Of a stretch of 64,000 nucleotides of DNA, positions 8,438 through 17,244 are shown one piece after another (the stretch's first letter is position 1; each line of letters begins with the position of its first letter). The notes under the pieces were generated by a model, which searched no databases, had not been told where the DNA came from, and saw only the letters and a program-made list of their open reading frames with translations. A program made the translations under genes and the position numbers. This stretch comes from Chloroflexota bacterium (GTDB lineage: Bacteria > Chloroflexota > Anaerolineae > UBA2200 > JACIWT01): contig JACIWT010000001.1 of the NCBI GenBank assembly GCA_014360825.1, positions 1-64,000 on the forward strand, in the 5' to 3' direction.

Positions 8438-9393
8438 ATTCCACCGGGAACCTTGCTCCGAACCGAGGCGCGAGCAGAGGAACATTCATACAATACCGCG
8501 CTCGCCACGTCATCTCGTGGGTGACAGGGATACTGTTCACCAGCCTGTCCACTTTGATCGTGATCCTGGTTCCCGCGCTCTTGGGGGCCTTGCTTGTGCG
8601 CTCCTGGACTCTCGTGAGCGCTATCCCTCTGCCACGACTTCTAATCGGCACCGAGTGGCGCCCCCTCTCCGGCGCTTTTGGCTTTGCCCCTTTCATTGCA
8701 GGCAGCCTATGGGTGACAGCGATCGCCCTCGCAGTTGCCGTGCCAGTGGCCCTGCTCGGCGCCATCTATCTGGCCGAATACGCACACCCACGGACCAGGA
8801 CCTCGCTTAAGCCACTTATTGAACTGCTGGCCGGCATTCCATCGGTAGTCTATGGCCTCTGGGGGATATTGGTCATCGTCCCCGTGGTGCGCCAACTGGC
8901 GGCATTTACCAGAACAGACAACCCCACTGGCTACAGCGTGCTTAGTGGTGGATTGGTGTTGGCGGTAATGGTAATCCCCTTCATCCTAGCGCTGAGCGAG
9001 GAGGTTCTACGTGCTGTGCCCCAGGGTTTGCGCGAGGCAACCCTGGCATTAGGGGCAACGCAATGGGAAGTGGTGAAACACGTCCTTCTGAGACAAGCGC
9101 GCAGTGGGATCATCGCTGCAGTGGTATTGGGCTTCGCGCGGGCTTTCGGCGAGACGCTGGCGGTGTTGATGGTAGTCGGCAATGTAGTACAACTGCCGCG
9201 CTCACCCTTCGACGCAGCTTATACCTTGCCCGCCCTGATCGCCAACAATTTCGGCGAAATGATGTCCATCCCATTGTATGATGCAGCACTGATGACCGCC
9301 GCGTTGATCCTTTTCCTGATCGTGTTTTCCTTCAACTTTGGCGCACGCCTCGTTTTGCGGAGGGTAGGAGGTACTGACGATGTCAGCCAATGA
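8434..9393 (+). CDS. pstC: Phosphate ABC transporter permease PstC
   Basis: This 319-residue inner-membrane permease has six or so hydrophobic segments and the binding-protein-dependent transport motif ([22 protein letters not shown], the EAA loop that contacts PstB). [17 protein letters not shown] is the signature of PstC/PstA permeases. It starts in a 4-bp overlap with pstS and overlaps pstA by 14 bp, which shows tight translational coupling. The N-terminus has about 25 polar residues before the first membrane segment. Confidence 0.9.
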   Translation: MNSTGNLAPNRGASRGTFIQYRARHVISWVTGILFTSLSTLIVILVPALLGALLVRSWTLVSAIPLPRLLIGTEWRPLSGAFGFAPFIAGSLWVTAIALAVAVPVALLGAIYLAEYAHPRTRTSLKPLIELLAGIPSVVYGLWGILVIVPVVRQLAAFTRTDNPTGYSVLSGGLVLAVMVIPFILALSEEVLRAVPQGLREATLALGATQWEVVKHVLLRQARSGIIAAVVLGFARAFGETLAVLMVVGNVVQLPRSPFDAAYTLPALIANNFGEMMSIPLYDAALMTAALILFLIVFSFNFGARLVLRRVGGTDDVSQ

Positions 9394-10261
9394 ACGCTCA
9401 CGCCTTCGGCAGCGCTATCGAGAAGGCCGCTTGATGTACTTTTTGATGCGGGTGGCATTGGCATTGATCGTGGGCATACTTGGACTGATTGTGGGAGTGA
9501 TCGCCTGGCGCGGGGCGCGCGAACTAAACTGGGAGATGCTCACGCAGCCGCCCACAGCCGGCTATTACCTAGGTGGGGGTGGCGGTATCTGCAACGCGAT
9601 ACTGGGTTCTTGGTGGCTTGCAGTAGGGGCAACGTTCACAGCCTTTTTGCTGAGCCTGCCCCTGGTCCTGTTCCTTAATGTCTATGCCCGCCGAAACGGT
9701 TTTATAAACCGGTTAGCAGTGGTCACGAGATTGTCACTAGACATCCTGTGGGGCATACCCTCCATCGTATATGGTATTTTCGGCTTCGCGCTCATGCTGG
9801 CTGTGGGCTTGCGAGCCTCACTCTTAGGTGGCATTATCGCCTTAACACTAGTGGAATTGCCCATCCTTGCCCGCAGTCTGGATGAGGTGCTGCGTCTCGC
9901 CCCTGAGGAACTCTATACCGGTACCTTGGCCCTAGGGGCGACGCCGCTGGAGTATGCGCAAGTGCTCCTTCGCCAGGCAGCACCTAGCGTGCCAACCGCT
10001 CTCCTGCTGGCTTTCGGGCGGGGTATTGGTGATGCGGCGGCAGTGCTGTTTACGGCAGGCTACACGGACCGCCTGCCGGGCGGGCTGCTTGAGCCGGTAG
10101 CCTCGTTGCCCCTGGCGGTGTTTTTCCAACTGGCGACACCGTTCCCGGCCACTCAGGCCCGGGCTTACGCCGCAGCGCTTGTACTGACCATCATTGTATT
10201 GACTACCGGCGTGCTCGGTCGGGCATTAAGCGCTCGTTTGAGCCGCTACGTAGTGCGATAA
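9380..10261 (+). CDS. pstA: Phosphate ABC transporter permease PstA
   Basis: The 293-residue partner of PstC carries [18 protein letters not shown] and the EAA loop [22 protein letters not shown]. Together the two form the transmembrane channel of the phosphate importer. A start ATG at 9380 lies inside the end of pstC. The gene is followed after 14 nt by pstB with a GGGAG ribosome-binding site. Confidence 0.9.
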   Translation: MSANERSRLRQRYREGRLMYFLMRVALALIVGILGLIVGVIAWRGARELNWEMLTQPPTAGYYLGGGGGICNAILGSWWLAVGATFTAFLLSLPLVLFLNVYARRNGFINRLAVVTRLSLDILWGIPSIVYGIFGFALMLAVGLRASLLGGIIALTLVELPILARSLDEVLRLAPEELYTGTLALGATPLEYAQVLLRQAAPSVPTALLLAFGRGIGDAAAVLFTAGYTDRLPGGLLEPVASLPLAVFFQLATPFPATQARAYAAALVLTIIVLTTGVLGRALSARLSRYVVR

Positions 10262-10275
10262 AAGGGGTTTGGGAG

Positions 10276-11025
10276 ATGGATATCCACATTCAGGTCGAGG
10301 ATCTGTGGGTTGAATACCCGGGGTTCACTGCCTTGCAAGGGGTATCATTCGTTATTCCGCGTCAGCAGATCACAACTATCATTGGACCATCGGGTTGTGG
10401 CAAGTCCACCCTGCTGAAGTCACTCAACCGGTTGGTAGAAGTACAGCCGGGGGTGAGGGTTCGTGGTCGAGTGTTCCTCGATGGGGCCGATATCTACGCA
10501 CCCGGTGTAGATGAGATTGATGTTCGCCGCCGGGTGGGGTTATTGGCACAACGCCCTTTTCCGCTGCCCATGTCTATCTATGACAATGTGGCCTATGGCC
10601 CGCGCCTACACGGTTTGGCCAGGGGACAGGAACTCGATGACTTAGTGGAGCACTACCTGCGACTGGCTGGGTTGTGGGACGAGGTGAAGGACCGGCTGCA
10701 CGCCCCAGCGCGGGCGCTATCGCAAGGACAGCAGCAACGACTGTGTCTGGCCCGCGGGTTGGCGGTGGAACCAGAGGTGTTGCTCTGCGACGAATCCACG
10801 TCCTCGCTCGATCCCATCTCGGCTCGCTATATCGAAGACCGGTTGTTGGAACTGAAGCAGCAGTACACCATCGTCATCGTAACCCACATCTTGCGCCAAG
10901 CGCGGCGGCTGGCCGATTACGCTGCCTTCCTTTGGCTAGGCGAACTGGTGGAACATGGCCCAGCGACGCAAGTATTCAACGCCCCGCGCCAGCCCCGCAC
11001 GCAGGCGTATGTGGCTGGGCAGTAG
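10276..11025 (+). CDS. pstB: Phosphate ABC transporter ATP-binding protein PstB
   Basis: The 249-residue ATPase has Walker [10 protein letters not shown] near residue 40, the PstB-typical LLKSLNRL after it, the signature [17 protein letters not shown] (LSQGQ in place of LSGGQ), and Walker [14 protein letters not shown]. It powers phosphate import through PstCA on the cytoplasmic face. It is the last gene of the operon; a hairpin with a short T run lies 45 bp downstream. Confidence 0.92.
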   Translation: MDIHIQVEDLWVEYPGFTALQGVSFVIPRQQITTIIGPSGCGKSTLLKSLNRLVEVQPGVRVRGRVFLDGADIYAPGVDEIDVRRRVGLLAQRPFPLPMSIYDNVAYGPRLHGLARGQELDDLVEHYLRLAGLWDEVKDRLHAPARALSQGQQQRLCLARGLAVEPEVLLCDESTSSLDPISARYIEDRLLELKQQYTIVIVTHILRQARRLADYAAFLWLGELVEHGPATQVFNAPRQPRTQAYVAGQ

Positions 11026-11058
11026 GTGTAGCGAGTGTTGCTTAGCCTGCCCGCATGA

Positions 11059-11111
11059 CGCTGGAGGGGTGCCAGCGCTACTCAGGAGATATAAGACACG
11101 CTGGCGTTTTC
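11059..11111 (+). terminator. Terminator-like hairpin after pstB with a competing alternative stem
   Basis: GCCAGCG (11071-11077) pairs with CGCTGGC (11099-11105), followed by GTTTTCT. The same CCAGCG (11072-11077) can instead pair with an upstream CGCTGG (11059-11064). The two stems are mutually exclusive. The 21-nt loop and short T run make it a weak terminator. Confidence 0.4.
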
Positions 11112-11148
11112 TCCACACCTCCGATTGATTCGCTTTTGATACTTGTTA

Positions 11149-11157
11149 TGTTATAAT
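11149..11157 (+). promoter_or_regulatory. Extended -10 promoter for the 11264 lipoprotein gene
   Basis: TGTTATAAT is an extended -10 element (TG-N-TATAAT at 11149-11157). No good -35 exists at 17 bp, which fits the extended -10 class. The leader is about 100 nt. Confidence 0.55.
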
Positions 11158-11263
11158 TTGCATGGGGAGAAGTGAGCATTCATCTGCAGGCCGGTGGTCT
11201 TTTCGCTTGCGGTGCGATTAGCGGAGAAGATAGAAAATCCTCTCTGGTTTACGGAGGTGAACA

Positions 11264-12142
11264 ATGAACGCGCGATTTCATTTGTGCTGTCTGCTATTGG
11301 CACTGTCGCTAGTTACTGCCTGTGGCGCCGCTCCGGCGCCACAGCCTTCGCCTACACTTGCTCTAACAGATACGCCGGTCCCCATTCATACCGCTCGTCC
11401 TACTTTTACTCTAACACTTGTTCCCACAGCAACATCCATCCCAACGACTACTTGTACACCGACCATATCCCCCACCCTGACGCCTCTAGCAGACCCTTGT
11501 TCAAGGAAGCCCCAACTACTTGCTCCCGCTAACGACAGCGTCGTAAACACCTTGCTCCCAGTCTTTAAGTGGGAGAGCACTGGCATACCGAACGAATCGA
11601 TATGGAAAATAGAAGTGGCAACAGACCCCGATTTCGCCAACATAGACCCATATCACAGTATGCGTCTTTCTCAAGAGCACTACAAGGGTAACGGAGAGAG
11701 GGTGCAATTTGAGCTCACCAACTTGAACCCCGGGACAACCTATTACTGGCGAGTACGTTTGTCCTGCGATGAACTGGTTTCCGACTACTCAGATGCTTGG
11801 TCCTTTACTACTACTTCTACAGGCATAATCCCAGCTGCACCGCGACTGCTGTCACCCGCTAATGGGATCACGCTCTCGTCGCTGCCAGTGACCTTGCGGT
11901 GGGAGCCAGTTGAGGGGGCTACGGAATACCTGGTGTGGGTTCATCTCAGTGGAGTAGGGGGATTCGGCTTTCCGGTGAGTGACACGGAATTCGCACTCAC
12001 ATGGACACCTGTACCTGAAATGCCCGAAAGGTCACTTATGCCTGGCTCCACTTATTCATGGGACGTGCAGGCAATGACGGATTACGCTGCAGGAGAACCG
12101 TCGGAGCGGTGGCAATTCACGACACCACAACAATCGCCGTGA
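11264..12142 (+). CDS. Lipoprotein with Thr/Pro-rich linker and two fibronectin-III-like domains
   Basis: The 292-residue protein has a lipobox VTAC (Cys20), then a 55-residue low-complexity Pro/Thr/Ser stalk (T.TP, P.PT repeats), then two Fn3-like modules. Each has an 'LLxPANG' start, a W in strand B or C, and PGTTYYWRVRL / PGSTYSWDVQA, followed by W.FTT at its end (near residues 80-185 and 190-290). Such architecture is typical of surface lipoproteins that bind carbohydrate or hold a partner off the membrane. CGGAGGTGAACA precedes ATG 11264. It has its own promoter and no operon partner. The precise role is unknown. Confidence 0.75.
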   Translation: MNARFHLCCLLLALSLVTACGAAPAPQPSPTLALTDTPVPIHTARPTFTLTLVPTATSIPTTTCTPTISPTLTPLADPCSRKPQLLAPANDSVVNTLLPVFKWESTGIPNESIWKIEVATDPDFANIDPYHSMRLSQEHYKGNGERVQFELTNLNPGTTYYWRVRLSCDELVSDYSDAWSFTTTSTGIIPAAPRLLSPANGITLSSLPVTLRWEPVEGATEYLVWVHLSGVGGFGFPVSDTEFALTWTPVPEMPERSLMPGSTYSWDVQAMTDYAAGEPSERWQFTTPQQSP

Positions 12143-12416
12143 ATCAAAACTGGTCAGATCAGTCCTCGCCGCGTCGCCAGTTGCTGTGAAGCTGTGGATT
12201 GGCCGCCGTATGGCGGTATACCAGCGTGAGCCTACACCTCCTCGATATTTTTGCACTGGTAGAACAAAGCCTCGCCTGACGTCAAGTCCAGCGGAGCTAC
12301 ATGTCTGCTCTTGAGAATCTTATGCTGACCGGCTCACTACTACCGGGTGAAGCAGGCCAATATCATGAAACTATCATCGAGGTGATTCGAACACCTGACT
12401 GGCTGCAAGCCCTCAG

Positions 12417-12656
12417 TCATAGTGAATACACGGGCACAAGGATTTCTCGTTGTGCCTTTCGACGGCCGCGAATACTCTCTTCAATGGTCTTGAGCACGTT
12501 GGCTGCAAAGTAGCGCATGCCACACTGTGTGCATACGCCTGCGGGGACGCCCTCAATGAGCACATAGTTTCCTTTGACTTTACGATGCAGAGTCACGCGC
12601 TTTTCAACAATTTCTCCGCCGCAACACTCGCACGTTTCGCCTTCCCAAAAACTCAT
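12417..12656 (-). CDS. YgiT-type zinc-finger antitoxin-like protein
   Basis: This 79-residue protein has an N-terminal zinc site made of TCECCGG and GVCTQCG (Cys pairs about 30 residues apart), a GIP/GVPA..C turn and a short helical tail, which is the MqsA/YgiT N-terminal domain that neutralises a partner toxin. The DNA-binding HTH of full MqsA is absent. ATG 12656 has GAGG 7 nt upstream. It lies 18 nt downstream of a DUF4258 gene on the same strand, the usual toxin-antitoxin order for this pair. Confidence 0.75.
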   Translation of the reverse strand: MSFWEGETCECCGGEIVEKRVTLHRKVKGNYVLIEGVPAGVCTQCGMRYFAANVLKTIEESIRGRRKAQREILVPVYSL

Positions 12657-12674
12657 GCTTACCTCTTCCTACCC

Positions 12675-12950
12675 TCATTGCGGCATGGGCTGGTCTTCGT
12701 AAATCGTGATGATGCGAACCTTCCCTGCCTTGGTTATGCGACATACAACTCCAATCCGTCGCCCATCCAGTGCCGATCCCACCAGCTCGTATTTGCCTTC
12801 CTGTGGCCATGTTTTTCTAATCTTGCCGGTTAGGATCCCATGCTCTACATCATAGATGTCAAAGCCATCAGCCATGGCTTCGTCGTCAGCGTGCTCAGTG
12901 AGATAATACAGGCCATTGCGAACCAATGCCTGAATTTGTCTGATGCCCAA
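12675..12950 (-). CDS. DUF4258 domain protein, probable toxin of a type II TA pair
   Basis: The 91-residue product contains LTEHADDEAMADGFDIYDVEHGILTG, then a beta-hairpin (GRRIGVVCRI) and VRIITIYE at the end, the pattern of DUF4258 proteins, which share a RelE/BrnT-like fold and often pair with YgiT-type antitoxins. TTG 12950 is chosen because GGAGAG lies just upstream. The activity, probably mRNA cleavage, is inferred from the family. The pair lies just downstream of tRNA-Gly, a common place for acquired modules. Confidence 0.7.
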   Translation of the reverse strand: MGIRQIQALVRNGLYYLTEHADDEAMADGFDIYDVEHGILTGKIRKTWPQEGKYELVGSALDGRRIGVVCRITKAGKVRIITIYEDQPMPQ

Positions 12951-13086
12951 GGATGCTCTCCGTTAATGCTATCAGGTTTGGCAACCACTGACCAAACTGG
13001 CGAACGCTGACGGGCCCTACTGCATTTAGCCAGCGACCTGCCTCGCTGAACGAGGCCGGCAGCGGCAGGCAGCACAACAATTAAAG

Positions 13087-13158
13087 AGCGGGTGATGGGA
13101 TTTGAACCCACGGCATTCTGCTTGGGAAGCAGCTACTCTACCCCTGAGTTACACCCGC
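13087..13158 (-). tRNA. tRNA-Gly (anticodon CCC)
   Basis: On the minus strand the acceptor stem GCGGGTG pairs with CACCCGC. The D arm has CTCAGGGGTAGAG, the anticodon stem CTGC/GCAG encloses TTCCCAA, giving anticodon CCC, and the T arm has GGGTTCAAATCCC. The discriminator base is T and CCA is not encoded. A consensus promoter lies just upstream. Confidence 0.95.
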
Positions 13159-13166
13159 TTATTTTT

Positions 13167-13194
13167 ATTATAGCGCGAATGCGGCAATTGTCAA
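13167..13194 (-). promoter_or_regulatory. Promoter of tRNA-Gly
   Basis: Read on the minus strand, TTGACA (13189-13194) and TATAAT (13167-13172) are separated by 16 bp. Both hexamers are perfect. The promoter is embedded in the last codons and stop of the adjacent membrane-protein gene. Confidence 0.8.
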
Positions 13195-14481
13195 AGTTTC
13201 AACCGCCCCGGCCAGCGGCTTGAGCAGGATCTTCGGCTGCAAGCTCAACAAGGCGATCAGCCCGACCAGCGCGATGACTGCCCCAGCCATCACCATTGTG
13301 GAACGCGCCGGTACTTCTCCTTGCCCCTCCCCCTCCAGGCCGACGAAGACAATCCATAGCCAGGCTAGACAGGTGACCGCTGAGGCAATCAGTAGCATCC
13401 CCAGCCAGATCTTTTCGCCCCCAGCGAGGCGATTGTAGATAAACCGCCGGGCCACGAACCCTGCTGTCAAAGGGAGGCCGCCCGCCGTCAGCCCTCCGAC
13501 CAACAACCCCATCTTGGCGATTGTTGTGTATTTTTTATGGCCGACGAGACCCCGCCCTGCTTCTATGAGCGCCATCGCCGCTGAGCGTACGATGAGATGA
13601 AAGAATGCCAGTGTCGCGCCCTCCGCCGTGCCCGCCGCCAGGCAGAGGAGCACAACGCCTAGGTCGGTGATGCCGGAAAGCCCCACCAGTCGACCTGGCT
13701 GCCGGACCACTGAAGCCAGGAGGCTCACCGCACTGAGCAGTAATCCCCCCATCCAGATCAGTGCATTTGCCTCCTCCAGCGACAAAGAGGATAAAGCGAG
13801 GATACGGAGAAATAGGTAAATCATCCCGATGTCCCGGGTGAGCAGAAATCCGGTGATAGCACCAGGCGAGGTGACGTCGGCCAGCGAAAGCAACCCGGTT
13901 CCCAGGGGCGAGACTCCCAACAAGCAGGCCAGACCAACGTAAGCAGCCATCGTCGAAATCCGGGGTAACTTCAGTTGGTCAGGGTTCAGCGCGAAGACCT
14001 CTGCAGCCCAGAATGCCGCCAGCAATGCGATCACCCCCGGGGGCACGGGAAGCAGGGAGTACACTCCAGCCAGTCCTGCTCTGCGTCCTCCGCGCTGCAC
14101 CATCAGCATGCTAACTGCCGTGGCCACGCCCAGAAGGATGACCGCTAGCCGAATGTCTTGCACGAGGATGGAACCCGCCAGAACAGCAACTGTTGCCAGC
14201 AAAACCCCGTGGTAGGCGATGTGCTGGTCGTGTCCCGCGCCCAGAGCGAGAAATGCAGCAGCACCAAACAGGATGAGCAGGAATGCTCGCGACAATGTAT
14301 TTACACTCAATTGCAGCCCATAGAGAGCCATATTCTCATCGCTCACTCTCGCGCTAAGGATGAAACACGCGACCAGCGCGATCGCGGAAAGTAGTGCCGC
14401 TGCCCAGGGTATGCGGTGTAGCAGGTAGGCGAGGATAGCCGTGGCAAGGAGTACACCAAGTCCGAGCACCAGATCACTCAT
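13168..14481 (-). CDS. NuoN/HyfF/MrpD-like membrane subunit (orphan)
   Basis: The 437-residue protein is almost entirely hydrophobic, with about 13-14 membrane helices. The segment GLSGITDLGVVLLCLAAGT..GATLAFFHLIVRSAAMALIEAG and later GGLPLTAGFVARRFIYN resemble the proton-translocating core of NuoL/M/N and Mrp antiporter subunits (A.SSI.H.G, FH....A.. and GLP.T.GF). The helix-7 Lys and the Glu usually found in helix 5 are not obvious, so it is a divergent member and proton pumping is not assured. It overlaps the upstream gene by 4 bp. No other complex I or Mrp genes are in the window. Confidence 0.6.
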   Translation of the reverse strand: MSDLVLGLGVLLATAILAYLLHRIPWAAALLSAIALVACFILSARVSDENMALYGLQLSVNTLSRAFLLILFGAAAFLALGAGHDQHIAYHGVLLATVAVLAGSILVQDIRLAVILLGVATAVSMLMVQRGGRRAGLAGVYSLLPVPPGVIALLAAFWAAEVFALNPDQLKLPRISTMAAYVGLACLLGVSPLGTGLLSLADVTSPGAITGFLLTRDIGMIYLFLRILALSSLSLEEANALIWMGGLLLSAVSLLASVVRQPGRLVGLSGITDLGVVLLCLAAGTAEGATLAFFHLIVRSAAMALIEAGRGLVGHKKYTTIAKMGLLVGGLTAGGLPLTAGFVARRFIYNRLAGGEKIWLGMLLIASAVTCLAWLWIVFVGLEGEGQGEVPARSTMVMAGAVIALVGLIALLSLQPKILLKPLAGAVETLTIAAFAL

Positions 14482-15101
14482 GGCTGGCTCTCCAACTCCG
14501 ATTGCGCCACGGCCTCCACAGATACCAAGTGAGCAACCGCCAGCCCCAGCAAAATGTGCATAGCATTCAGCGCGCCTCCGACCAGCAGGCTACTGTGCAG
14601 CGACGTGTAGGCGACCTCCAGCCCATTTGCCAGGGAGAGCAAACCCAACGCGGCAGGGAGAGCATCACGGCTGCTCGCCACCAACAGCAGGCCGGATAGG
14701 ATCAGAAGATACACAGCCGGTTGGATGACGGGTGACAACATAGGTAGCGGGTGGCTCTGCCACAGACCGTACGCGCCGAGAAGGGCAAACAAAGCCACTA
14801 ACAGGCGGACTAACCATCGGGCAATAGCAACGCGCGGCGTCACTGGGATTGGCGGTTGCCGCTTGGATAGCAGTATAAGAATGCAGACGGCAAATCCGCC
14901 CAGGCCCTTCGTGAGCGCAAGGGGTGGCGTCAGCCTATAGAGCAATGAAGTCAAGAGGAGGTATTGCGTGGCGAGGACAAGCAATGACCAACGGTATGGA
15001 GAGAGTAGGATCAGCAGCCCGGCGCTGAGGAACAAGGCTGATAAGATCTCCTCGACAGGCAGGTTAAACACCATCACCAAAAGGCTGATTAGCATGTCCA
15101 T
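14478..15101 (-). CDS. Membrane protein, possibly HyfE/NuoK-like partner
   Basis: About 207 residues with six or seven hydrophobic segments. Its last part (LGLLSLANGLEVAYTSL ... GALNAMHILLGLAVAHLV) recalls the NuoK/HyfE pattern, and HyfE-type proteins are encoded beside NuoN-like subunits in group 4 hydrogenase and Mbh-type clusters. ATG 15101 is chosen; a longer frame from 15233 would run through the divergent maoC promoter and begins with unrelated residues. No good Shine-Dalgarno was seen. It is translationally coupled to the downstream NuoN-like gene. The identity is a guess from topology and context. Confidence 0.45.
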   Translation of the reverse strand: MDMLISLLVMVFNLPVEEILSALFLSAGLLILLSPYRWSLLVLATQYLLLTSLLYRLTPPLALTKGLGGFAVCILILLSKRQPPIPVTPRVAIARWLVRLLVALFALLGAYGLWQSHPLPMLSPVIQPAVYLLILSGLLLVASSRDALPAALGLLSLANGLEVAYTSLHSSLLVGGALNAMHILLGLAVAHLVSVEAVAQSELESQP

Positions 15102-15178
15102 GATGAATACAAATGGGATTCTAACACGAAAGGGGAATGAGCACAAAGTCGGGAAGATGCCCGCAGCGCTGTTGTAAC

Positions 15179-15209
15179 TTGCCAGTACCAAGCAAATCTG
15201 CGCTATAAT
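15179..15209 (+). promoter_or_regulatory. Promoter of the MaoC-like gene
   Basis: A perfect -10 TATAAT (15204-15209) is preceded by TTGCCA (15179-15184) at 19 bp. The start codon lies 57 bp downstream. Confidence 0.6.
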
Positions 15210-15265
15210 GGGGTCCCAAAAGAGAATAAGCACAGACGCAAAGTCCTACAGTTTAGGAGGTCAAC

Positions 15266-15742
15266 ATGGGCAGAGATATGCGCACGGTGATCAGTCGGGA
15301 CATGTATTTCGAAGACTTCCACATCGGTGATTATATGGTCAGTCCTTCGCGTACCATCACCGAGACAGATGTGGTGAACTTTGCAGGCATCTCGGGCGAC
15401 TACAATCCCATCCACACCGATGTCGAATTCGCCAAGACGAGCATGTTCGGCAAGCCAATCGCCCATGGCATTCTGGGATTGTCGGTGGCCACGGGTCTGG
15501 CTGCTCGGTTAGGTTTCATTGAGAACACTGCTCAGGCATTTCTGGGCTTGGACTGGAAATTCAAGGGCCCCATTTTTATTGGCGACACCATCCATCTGCG
15601 TGGCGAGGTCGCTCGTACCAAGGCTTTGGGCCGACTGGGCGGTGGGGTAGTGGTGCTGAAAGTCTCACTTGTGAACCAGCGCGACGAGGTGGTACAGGAA
15701 GGAGAGTGGACGGTGCTGGTGAAAAGCAGGCTTAGCAAGTAA
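15266..15742 (+). CDS. MaoC-family hot-dog-fold dehydratase/hydratase
   Basis: The 158-residue protein shows FAGISGDYNPIHTDVEFA, which contains the catalytic Asp and His of R-specific enoyl-CoA hydratases, then KPIAHGILGLSVATGL and FKGPIFIGDTIHLRGEV, all standard for a single MaoC hot-dog domain. It probably hydrates or dehydrates an acyl-CoA thioester; the substrate is unknown. A strong Shine-Dalgarno (TAGGAGGTCAAC) precedes ATG 15266. It is a single-gene unit facing the convergent histidine kinase gene. Confidence 0.85.
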   Translation: MGRDMRTVISRDMYFEDFHIGDYMVSPSRTITETDVVNFAGISGDYNPIHTDVEFAKTSMFGKPIAHGILGLSVATGLAARLGFIENTAQAFLGLDWKFKGPIFIGDTIHLRGEVARTKALGRLGGGVVVLKVSLVNQRDEVVQEGEWTVLVKSRLSK

Positions 15743-15795
15743 TGCCGCCCCCCATACATCGAGGAAACAATCAAAGTTGAAAAACAACTTGCCCT

Positions 15796-17238
15796 TCACT
15801 TGGGTAGCGGCTTATCGGCTGGCGGCAAGAACACAGTAAAAACCGATCCCTGCCCTTCTTCGCTCTCCACCGTTATGCGGCCCCCATGCGCGGACACGAT
15901 TTCCTTAACAATGGCCAGTCCTAGCCCTGCGCCCACGGTCTCGCCTCGAGACTTATCAGCACGATAGAATCGCTCGAAAATACGAGGTAGATCTTCTCTC
16001 GGAATACCCCGGCCCGTATCGGCAACCGCAACGGCCACCCACTTCCCATCCTGGCGAATACTGACTGTTACCGTGCCTCCCGATGGGGTGTATTTGATAG
16101 CGTTGTCCAGCAAATTATCGAAGACCTGCTTCAGCCGACTCTCGTCGCCTATTACAGCGGGCACGCCTGTTCCCTCGGCTCGCAGGGTCACTCCAGCTGC
16201 CACGGCCTGTGGAGTCCGCGCCTCGATGCTGCTACGTACGAGAGCAGTCAGGTCAAGCCGCTCCCTGGCCATCTTCACATTGCCTGCCTCCAGTCGCGCC
16301 AGGTCTAGCAGTTCCTCGACTAGATCGGACATACGCCCAGCTTCTTCCTGGATGATCGCTGCAGCATGAATGTACCCTTCGGTGTCGCTGACTTGCCCAT
16401 CCAGAATAGCCTGCGCGAACCCACGAATGGAGGTGAGAGGCGTTCTGAGATCATGCGATACATTGGCCAAGAAGTCTCGCTGAGATTGACGGGCTTGCTC
16501 CACCGCGCGAGCCATGCGGTTAAAACCGGTCGCTAAACGTGCTATCTCGTCCTCGCCTGCCACAGAGATAGACTGCTGATAGTCGCCACGCGCCATTGCC
16601 TCTGTGGCACGCGTTATCGCTGCCAGTGGGCGGGTTATGGAGTTGGACAGGAAAAACGCCACGATGGTGGAGACCACCAACGCAATCGCGCCCGATGCAA
16701 TCAACGGCGTTGCCAACTCGCGCCATGGTGGCTGTATGTCGCGTACCGGAACGGCCAGCATTACAAAGCGCGCCTGAGAAGTCGGAGGAGTCTGGTCGTC
16801 CGACTGAGGGAACAATCGGATGGGCGCGATGACCAAAAAGAAGTCCTGCCCATTCTTTGCTGTGTAAGGTAGAATCAGCGGACGCTGTCGGTCATCCAAG
16901 ATCTTTTGTATGGGTATTCGGATCTGTGCGCCCTCGAGACTCCCTTCTTTTTCAGTATCGCGTAATACGATTCCTTCCGCTGAGACTACGAGCAACCGTA
17001 CCCCCAGCGAGACCGCCTCTTCCTGCACCCTATCGAAGAGTTCAGCAGAGTGTAATTGGGTGGCGTAGAAGGCCAGCCGCTGAGACACAGTGCTTGCCAC
17101 AGCCCGCCGCTGAACGAGAGCCAGTTCTCGCTGGTAGTGCCGGATGAGGATCAGTGCAGAGAACCCAGCCAACGAAAGGCAAAGGAGGATGATCAACGTG
17201 TAAGAAAAAATGAGCCGATTCCGTAGAGTCTTAAACAT
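15796..17238 (-). CDS. Membrane sensor histidine kinase, PhoR-like
   Basis: In 480 residues the order is TM1 (about 9-33), an extracytoplasmic sensor of about 140 residues, TM2 (about 179-198), HAMP (about 199-251), HisKA with FLANVSHDLRTPLTS (His262), and HATPase with N box DNLLDNAIKYT, G1 DTGRGIP, F box FERFYRADKS and G2 GAGLGLAIVKE. It autophosphorylates His262 and passes the phosphate to the regulator encoded 6 bp upstream. The sensor region has the cache-like mix of strands seen in PhoR/ResE kinases. The ligand is unknown; control of pst 5 kb away is possible but unproven. Confidence 0.92.
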   Translation of the reverse strand: MFKTLRNRLIFSYTLIILLCLSLAGFSALILIRHYQRELALVQRRAVASTVSQRLAFYATQLHSAELFDRVQEEAVSLGVRLLVVSAEGIVLRDTEKEGSLEGAQIRIPIQKILDDRQRPLILPYTAKNGQDFFLVIAPIRLFPQSDDQTPPTSQARFVMLAVPVRDIQPPWRELATPLIASGAIALVVSTIVAFFLSNSITRPLAAITRATEAMARGDYQQSISVAGEDEIARLATGFNRMARAVEQARQSQRDFLANVSHDLRTPLTSIRGFAQAILDGQVSDTEGYIHAAAIIQEEAGRMSDLVEELLDLARLEAGNVKMARERLDLTALVRSSIEARTPQAVAAGVTLRAEGTGVPAVIGDESRLKQVFDNLLDNAIKYTPSGGTVTVSIRQDGKWVAVAVADTGRGIPREDLPRIFERFYRADKSRGETVGAGLGLAIVKEIVSAHGGRITVESEEGQGSVFTVFLPPADKPLPK

Positions 17239-17244
17239 TGCTTT

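Noticed and set aside
12380-12396. tRNA T-arm-like hairpin on the minus strand (AGGTG-TTCGAAT-CACCT)
   Set aside because: The loop fits a T loop, but no acceptor, D or anticodon arm can be formed around it, so it is not called as a tRNA. Bases 12143-12416 hold no gene.
12301-12513. 70-codon plus-strand frame with ATG start
   Set aside because: It has no ribosome-binding site and its second half is antisense to the antitoxin gene; the composition does not suggest a protein.
15102-15233. 44-residue N-terminal extension of the HyfE-like protein
   Set aside because: It would start inside the divergent MaoC promoter and is not conserved-looking.
16073-16369. Plus-strand frames inside the histidine kinase and similar frames elsewhere
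   Set aside because: They mirror high-GC codon structure of the real gene on the other strand and show no family motifs.
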